A stretch of 64,000 nt of DNA from Methanosarcina sp. KYL-1 (GTDB lineage Archaea > Halobacteriota > Methanosarcinia > Methanosarcinales > Methanosarcinaceae). Positions 59,237 to 64,000 of this stretch are shown piece by piece (position 1 is the stretch's first letter; the number at the start of each line of letters is the position of its first letter). The DNA lies in contig NZ_VOUA01000009.1 of the NCBI RefSeq assembly GCF_024372725.1, forward strand, positions 1 to 64,000, in the 5' to 3' direction. Both the position numbers and the translations under genes were made by a program. The notes beneath the pieces were generated by a model that saw only the letters and a list, made by a program, of their open reading frames with translations, made no database searches and had not been told where the DNA came from.

Positions 59237-60655
59237 ATGGCAGAAATCTCTTTACTCTTGCTCATCTTCGCTATTTTCGGAGGCTACCTGCTGGGCATAT
59301 TTTCCGGGCTCCTGCCGGGCATCCACACAAATAATTTTGCCCTTGCCCTTGTCGCCCTTGCCCCTTTCCTGGCTGAGCGGGGCATTTCTCCTTTTTATAT
59401 TGCCCTTATCATCCTTTCCAATGCTGTTGCACACACCTTCCATGACATAATCCCTTCTGTGTTTCTGGGGGCTCCGGACGGGGACACAGCCCTGGCCGTC
59501 CTGCCGGGACACAGGCTCCTGCTCGAAGGCGCAGGTGCGGAAGCCGTCCGCCTTTCAGCTCTGGGGAGTGCGGGCTCGGTGGTGGCATCCCTTGTCTTTG
59601 TGCTGCCTTTCTCCCTCTTTTTCGGGGCAGTGTATCCTTTTCTCGAACAGTACATGGCCTGGGTCCTGCTCACAATCGTCTTTTTAATGCTGGCCACTGA
59701 AAAAGGGGAACAGGTCAAGGGGCAGGGCTCGCTTGCGAAGTACAGGTACAGGGCTTTTGCCCTGCTTCTCTTTTTGATGACCGGGGCCCTGGGGCTCTTT
59801 GCTTTTTCCAGGGAAGCTTTCCTGGTCCCGGTAATCAGTTTCGGGACGGCTTCCGTGCTCCTGCCCCTCTTAAGCGGGCTCTTCGGAGCCTCCCAGCTTG
59901 TAATCAGCCTGTTCACGGGCTCGGAAATGCCAGAAGAATCCGTCACCGGGCTGCAGCTTTCTCAAAAAAGGATCGTGAGAGGGGTCCTTACTGGCAGCGC
60001 CGCCGGCTCCCTCGTAGCCTGGCTGCCGGGAGTCTCCTCTGCGATTGCCGCTCTCCTGGCAGGGCTTTTCGTAAAGGGTGATTTCGATAAAAATGGCCTG
60101 GAAAAGAGAAAGGACGGGGAAAAAGAAAATGGGAAGGAAACAGGAGAGGGCGGGCCCGGGGAGAGCAGGACCTTTCTTTATTCGGACCCTGAGGCCGACC
60201 CCGAAACGCTGGAAAGCTCAAAGGAGTTTATCGTCTCGGTCTCAGGGGTGAACACCTCAAACGCCATTTTCGGGCTGGTAGCCCTCCTGGTGATAGGAAA
60301 GACCCGAAGCGGGGCAATGGCTGCGGTAAATGAGATCCTTGGTCCGGAGTCCTTTGATTTTCCGTCCCTGCTGCTTTTCTTTTCCGCTATCCTGCTGACC
60401 TCCCTGCTTTCTTACTTCTCCACGGTCTGGATCGGAAACAACGCCCACCGCCTGCTCAGGAAGCTCGATTATGCAAAACTCTGTGCTTGCGTCCTCTTCG
60501 GGCTTGCATTGATGGTTTTTCTTTTCACAGGGCTCTTCGGGCTCTTCATCTTCATAATCTCCACCCCCATTGGCATGCTTCCGTCTTTCATGAAAGTCCG
60601 GAAGTCCCATGCCATGGGAGTCATCCTGCTGCCTGTAATTCTGTATTTCCTGTGA
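59237..60655 (+). CDS. TctA-family permease
   Basis: A membrane protein of about 472 residues with ten or more helices, related to the large TctA subunit of tripartite tricarboxylate transporters (archaeal COG1784-like). The N-terminal GIFSGLLPGIHTNNFAL segment and the GVSSAIAALLAG segment are the paired Pro-Gly-rich motifs of the family. A charged cytoplasmic loop (about 285-330, many Lys/Glu/Gly) separates the halves. No TctB or TctC partner genes are present, so it probably works alone; substrate unknown. The ATG at 59237 follows GGGGGG; the frame is open to 59060, but those residues look non-coding. Confidence 0.85.
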   Translation: MAEISLLLLIFAIFGGYLLGIFSGLLPGIHTNNFALALVALAPFLAERGISPFYIALIILSNAVAHTFHDIIPSVFLGAPDGDTALAVLPGHRLLLEGAGAEAVRLSALGSAGSVVASLVFVLPFSLFFGAVYPFLEQYMAWVLLTIVFLMLATEKGEQVKGQGSLAKYRYRAFALLLFLMTGALGLFAFSREAFLVPVISFGTASVLLPLLSGLFGASQLVISLFTGSEMPEESVTGLQLSQKRIVRGVLTGSAAGSLVAWLPGVSSAIAALLAGLFVKGDFDKNGLEKRKDGEKENGKETGEGGPGESRTFLYSDPEADPETLESSKEFIVSVSGVNTSNAIFGLVALLVIGKTRSGAMAAVNEILGPESFDFPSLLLFFSAILLTSLLSYFSTVWIGNNAHRLLRKLDYAKLCACVLFGLALMVFLFTGLFGLFIFIISTPIGMLPSFMKVRKSHAMGVILLPVILYFL

Positions 60656-60677
60656 AGGACCCGGATTTTTCTGTTCT

Positions 60678-61400
60678 TTATGCGTGTGCCGGGGCTTTTC
60701 CGGCAATCGACCTGAGCCCTTCCACCAGGGTTTTGAGCAGTTTTGCGGGGATCCCGACCGTCAGTTCCGAGTCCTGGATGCCGGTATGTTTCCTGCTCCC
60801 GGTGCAGCCCACGGTTATCCCTATCTTTCCGCTCAGGTAGGGCTCGGCAACGGCATCGGAACAGAGGCTCTGTTTGCCTGCGAACTCGGCTTCAACCCTG
60901 CCTCCTTCATTATAGAGAATGGCCTGGGTCAGGAGCATCACCTGTTTCGGGGAGCAGATGATAACCACCACATCCGGCATGAAACTCGCACTTTCGAGGG
61001 GAGCGTAAATGGCTGACAGAATGGACTCGGCTTCCAGCATGGGGACTCTTTCAAGGGTTTTTTTGGAGGCTTCCAGGGTCTTGAAGTGTTTCAGCTTTTC
61101 ATGGTAGAACTCTCCGCTTGCAAGTTTCGGGGGCATGTGCCCGAGCCCCAGGGCCGCTGCTCCTCCCTTGCAGGTCTGGTCATCAAGAAGGGTGTAAAAT
61201 TCTTCTTTCGTATTGCGCACTCGGTCCACCATCTGGCAGTGTTTCATCCCCTCTTCGATCCTCTGCACTCCCGCAGGGATTTCTTCATCTTTCGGGACAA
61301 GGGCAACTGCCACAGGAGATGTTTCCAGTTTCAGTAATTCGATAATTTCCTTTCCGTACCCGTTTATCTCTTCAATCTGCTCAGGACTGGCTTTTTCCAT
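60678..61400 (-). CDS. DUF169-family protein
   Basis: A protein of about 240 residues of the DUF169 family, common in methanogens and of unknown function. Features are the start IIELLKLETSPVAVAL, cysteines in MKHCQMVDR, QTCKGGAAALGLG and IICSPKQVMLL, and a late VGCTGSRK segment. The conserved cysteines hint at cofactor or metal binding. ATG at 61400 is favoured (GAGGTG six bases upstream); a GTG at 61409 is in frame. It converges with the TctA-type gene. Confidence 0.85.
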   Translation of the reverse strand: MEKASPEQIEEINGYGKEIIELLKLETSPVAVALVPKDEEIPAGVQRIEEGMKHCQMVDRVRNTKEEFYTLLDDQTCKGGAAALGLGHMPPKLASGEFYHEKLKHFKTLEASKKTLERVPMLEAESILSAIYAPLESASFMPDVVVIICSPKQVMLLTQAILYNEGGRVEAEFAGKQSLCSDAVAEPYLSGKIGITVGCTGSRKHTGIQDSELTVGIPAKLLKTLVEGLRSIAGKAPAHA

Positions 61401-61823
61401 ATGAATCACCTCTAAGTCGAATAACTCCTCATTTAAGTTTAATTTCCTGAAGTCGCATTTAATATGTAGTCTGAGGCTAATGATTTAAATAGAATTCAGA
61501 AAAACGGGTTCTTTTTTCATTTTCGCATTTCAGGAAACCTGTTTCAGTCCTTTCCTGCGAAACTTCCTTACTGGTGGTGAAAAATATAAAACTTAAAATG
61601 TATTGGGTTATTAAAGACTGCTAAAAACACTGGATTGAAGTTCAAATACACTGGATTGAAGTCTAAATGTACGGGATTGAAGTGGTACATTAACGAAGGT
61701 ACATGGAACAAAAACAAAAGGGTTGAATAAAAGGCAGGACTATTGATTAAATCAATATTAAATAAAAACTGAAGATCAAATCGAGATTTTAGCAGAAAGA
61801 TATCAAAAAGGGGTTGCAGGACT
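61401..61823. other. Non-coding gap with ~21-bp repeats
   Basis: Between 61625 and 61690 imperfect units of the type CACTGGATTGAAGTTCAAATA occur three to four times. The sequence is otherwise AT-rich, with a GGGGTTGCAGGAC leader before the PASTA gene. No gene seen. Confidence 0.5.
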
Positions 61824-62342
61824 ATGGAAACACAGCTTGAACAGCGTTTAAAGGAGCTCAGGGCCGAATACGAATCAGGGCAGAATATCCTCAACGACAT
61901 TGAGAATAAGCTTATCGAACTTGAAAACAGGAAAACGAACCTGAAAGAAACCCTCCTTCGGATCAGCGGGGCAATCGATCTCCTGAAGGAGATCCTGGGC
62001 GAGGGAGAATGTGTCACAGATGAACCTGTCGGGCAGGCTGAGGAAAAAGCCGTATCTCAGGCGTCGGTAGAAATTGTAGAGGTCCCGAATCTGATAAGGA
62101 AAACTCTTAAAGAGGCCGAGGTGCTTCTGGGCGAAGCCGGGCTTGAGGTAGGGAATATCAGCGAAAAGACCGGGATCTTCCCTATCGGGATCCGGTTCGG
62201 TGATATACTCCGCCAGGACCCGAAACCCCAGGCCAGGGTAGCCGCCGGCTCCCCTGTGGACCTTGTTATCGCGGTGAAGGGAGAATCAAAGCTCAATCCG
62301 GACGAAGGCTCGATGTGTAACCGCTTTTTCGACCGCGACTGA
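61824..62342 (+). CDS. PASTA-domain protein with coiled coil
   Basis: A 172-residue protein. Residues 1-60 form a Glu/Lys/Leu-rich coiled coil (heptads around LKELRAEYESG, IENKLIELENRK). One PASTA domain follows (about 88-155, with VEVPNLIRKTLKEAEVLLGEAGL-like start and a Gln-Asp-Pro-Lys-Pro turn). PASTA domains of bacterial kinases bind cell-wall fragments; in archaea lacking murein the ligand is unknown. No signal peptide or membrane segment, so it is probably cytoplasmic. The TPR gene downstream is co-oriented, 330 bp away. Confidence 0.8.
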   Translation: METQLEQRLKELRAEYESGQNILNDIENKLIELENRKTNLKETLLRISGAIDLLKEILGEGECVTDEPVGQAEEKAVSQASVEIVEVPNLIRKTLKEAEVLLGEAGLEVGNISEKTGIFPIGIRFGDILRQDPKPQARVAAGSPVDLVIAVKGESKLNPDEGSMCNRFFDRD

Positions 62343-62469
62343 GCTGCGGTTTAATCGGATCGGCCTTTGAAGCCGGGCTTAAGAGCAGTGTTACCAGGAA
62401 AAGAAGGAAAATAAATAACCGGAATCTCATGTGAGGGCCTACCTTCCGGAAATACCTGCCTGCAGAGCC

Positions 62470-62640
62470 TCATAATCTGGCCACTAATCTGGCCACTAAT
62501 CTGGTCCCGGAGTCTGGCCATGAATCTGGCCATGAATCTGGCCATGAATCTGGCCATGAATCTGGCTACGAATCAGGAAATAGAATCCAGGTGCGAATCA
62601 GGAAATGGAATCCGGGTGCGAATCAGGAAATAGAATTAGA
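62470..62640. repeat. 12-bp and ~27-bp tandem repeats
   Basis: Five units of TCTGGCCATGAA (62513-62570) preceded by looser CTGGCCACTAAT copies, then two to three units of about 27 bp containing GTGCGAATCAGGAAAT (62573-62640). Confidence 0.8.
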
Positions 62641-62671
62641 AAAAGTGTGAATTTGATCCGCAGGGAATTTT

Positions 62672-63883
62672 ATGGACGCTATGGAAGATAATCCGACGGA
62701 TAAAATCAGCAGGTACCGGGCTGAACTTCTGGAACGCTGCAGGGCAGCCCTTTCAGCTTTTAACGCACTGAACCGGGCAAAAAGCCCCGCAGCCTTCCGG
62801 CTCTGCCTGCAGAAATTTCTCGGGGAATTTGAGGGCATTTCAACGGTTCTCTGGAGCAGGAGCAACAGGAAAAACCGAAAAGAACTCCGGTCAGTTCTTT
62901 ACATAACAGATGACTCTCCCTTCAACCCGTCTACTTTTGGCCCTGGTTTTGCATCAGGACTGGAGAAGGTGCTCAAAGAAGAAGCAAAAGACGGGGAAGA
63001 AGACCCAGACAGGTCCAAAACTTCAGAGCCCGCCCCTTCAGCCCTTGCGTACAGTCCCTGTTCAAAAGTTCTTACTGTCAACGGGAAGCAGTATGAAGTC
63101 CTGCCCTTATTCCTGGCCGTCCGGAACCTCTATGCCACTCTCCCTCTTTACGGGGAGTTGAAGAGCTGCACGGAAAGGCTTGAGAAAGACCCTGAAGATG
63201 CTACCGCCCTCTTCCAGAAGGCTGTGCTGCTCTACAAAGCCACAAGGCATGAAGATGCCCTGCAGCTTACGGAAAGCTTGCTGGGAATTGCTCCTGAGGA
63301 TTACAGGGTCTGGTACAACAGGGGTGTGATCCTCTCGGAAATGGGCCGGCTTGAGGACGCCCTTGAGGCGTATGACAGGACAATAGAACTCGACCCGTCC
63401 TTTCAGGTTGCAGGAGACAATAAAGGAGTTGTCCTGGCGAAGCTTGGCAGGTATGAAGAAGCCCTGGAAACCTACGAAAAAACTCTCCGGAAAAACCCGA
63501 AGTATGCCGAAGCCTGGGCCGGGAAAGGTTCGGTCCTGTCCGCCCTTGACAGGAAAGAAGAGGCCCTTGAAGCTTACAACTCGGCCCTTGAAATCAGGCC
63601 GGAATACCTGGAAGCCCTCGCCTGCAAAGGGAGCCTGCTGTCCAGGCTTGGCAGCTTCGAAGCTGCCCTTGAAGCATATGACCTGTCTCTCCGGCTCGCA
63701 CCCGCAGAGCCCGGGCTCTGGCATAGCAGGGGGCTTGTCCTTTCCGAACTGCAAAAATATGAAGAAGCCCTTCAAAGCTGTAACAGGGCCCTGGAACTAA
63801 GTCCGGGTTTTGCCCCCGCGCTTGAATGTAAAGTCAGGGTCCTTTCCGAAATCAGCCGGAAGAAAACTCAGGTTCGGAAGTAA
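62672..63883 (+). CDS. Tetratricopeptide-repeat protein
   Basis: A 403-residue protein. An N-terminal part without repeats (1-165; charged, with a KNRKELRSVLYITDDS segment) is followed by about six TPR units (about 180-390) with the A-x-x-x-Y-x-x-A-L-x-L-x-P pattern (for example LEDALEAYDRTIELDP, YEEALETYEKTLRKNP). TPR arrays usually mediate protein binding. Methanosarcina genomes hold many of these; no specific partner is evident. The 3' end overlaps a convergent gene by about 30 bp. Confidence 0.85.
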   Translation: MDAMEDNPTDKISRYRAELLERCRAALSAFNALNRAKSPAAFRLCLQKFLGEFEGISTVLWSRSNRKNRKELRSVLYITDDSPFNPSTFGPGFASGLEKVLKEEAKDGEEDPDRSKTSEPAPSALAYSPCSKVLTVNGKQYEVLPLFLAVRNLYATLPLYGELKSCTERLEKDPEDATALFQKAVLLYKATRHEDALQLTESLLGIAPEDYRVWYNRGVILSEMGRLEDALEAYDRTIELDPSFQVAGDNKGVVLAKLGRYEEALETYEKTLRKNPKYAEAWAGKGSVLSALDRKEEALEAYNSALEIRPEYLEALACKGSLLSRLGSFEAALEAYDLSLRLAPAEPGLWHSRGLVLSELQKYEEALQSCNRALELSPGFAPALECKVRVLSEISRKKTQVRK

Positions 63884-64000
63884 GCTCAGGTTTGGAAGTA
63901 AGCTCCTTTCGGTAAGCTTCCTTGACAGACTTTAATTCAATCTTCCCGTCCATGTATATGTGGAATGAGTTGTATTCAATAAACGTAGAACCGGTAAGAG
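63852..64000 (-). CDS. C-terminal end of a gene (partial, window edge)
   Basis: An open frame on the minus strand enters from the right edge and stops at 63852-63854. It encodes about 48 residues with coding-like composition (FIEYNSFHIYMDGKIELK, then ELTSKPELTSE repeats). Family not recognised from this fragment. The last codons lie in a short TAAGCTCAGGTTTGGAAG-type repeat overlapping the TPR gene end. Confidence 0.4.
   Translation of the reverse strand, partial: LTGSTFIEYNSFHIYMDGKIELKSVKEAYRKELTSKPELTSEPEFSSG

Overview
The window reads as the chromosome of a methanogenic archaeon of the Methanosarcina type. Markers seen directly are methanogenesis marker protein 11, an AksA-like homocitrate synthase, a type II archaeal glyceraldehyde-3-phosphate dehydrogenase, CooT, an NcsA-type tRNA thiolase, an AnfO-like protein, a MobB-MoaE fusion, an Isf-type flavoprotein and a large Roco protein. 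Many intergenic regions are long, AT-rich and full of repeats, as in the large Methanosarcina genomes. I see no rRNA, tRNA, CRISPR array, integrase or intact transposase. All calls come from reading the sequence; no search was run.

Layout. 1-5.0 kb: a Nudix hydrolase, a HEAT-like repeat protein and a PepD-type dipeptidase lie among copies of a composite hairpin repeat. 5.0-28 kb: an island of bacterial-type genes, almost all on the minus strand. It has an aquaporin, one intact and one decapitated UPF0114 protein, a DUF1254 protein, three cytoplasmic Cys-type sulfatases, two sulfatase relics, a HAD phosphatase, an anaerobic sulfatase-maturating radical SAM enzyme with a 38-residue ORF overlapping its start, two AI-2E-type permeases, two DUF1269-like proteins, a Na+/H+ antiporter, a BASS transporter, a LURP-one protein and a holin-like membrane protein. 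28-50.7 kb: mostly core archaeal genes. They include acylphosphatase, AnfO, a CDF exporter, a membrane-anchored alkaline-phosphatase-fold protein, DUF89, CooT, a gap/FBPase/NAD-kinase cluster, homocitrate synthase, a DUF3160 lipoprotein, an IorA-like enzyme, marker protein 11, an Isf-like flavoprotein, RadC, and MobB-MoaE with MobA. 50.7-64 kb: a Roco GTPase, a TudS-like protein, a tRNA thiolase, pirin, a TctA-type permease, DUF169, PASTA and TPR proteins.

How the genes work together. The island looks like a sulfate-ester hydrolysis and envelope-stress package in which the oxygen-independent maturase supplies formylglycine to all three sulfatases. No sulfatase has a signal peptide, so the substrates should be cytoplasmic. 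A hairpin leader is repeated in front of one live sulfatase and both relics. In three intact genes and the relics, the Shine-Dalgarno sequence points at AUA or AUU, not AUG.

The most distinctive non-coding features are nine or more copies of a hairpin motif whose stem changes with compensation while its flanks stay constant, resembling IS200/IS605 ends or TnpB guide-RNA scaffolds. There is also a 117-118 bp MITE with two copies, each with a clear 5-bp target duplication, and about a dozen intergenic tandem arrays, each with its own unit.
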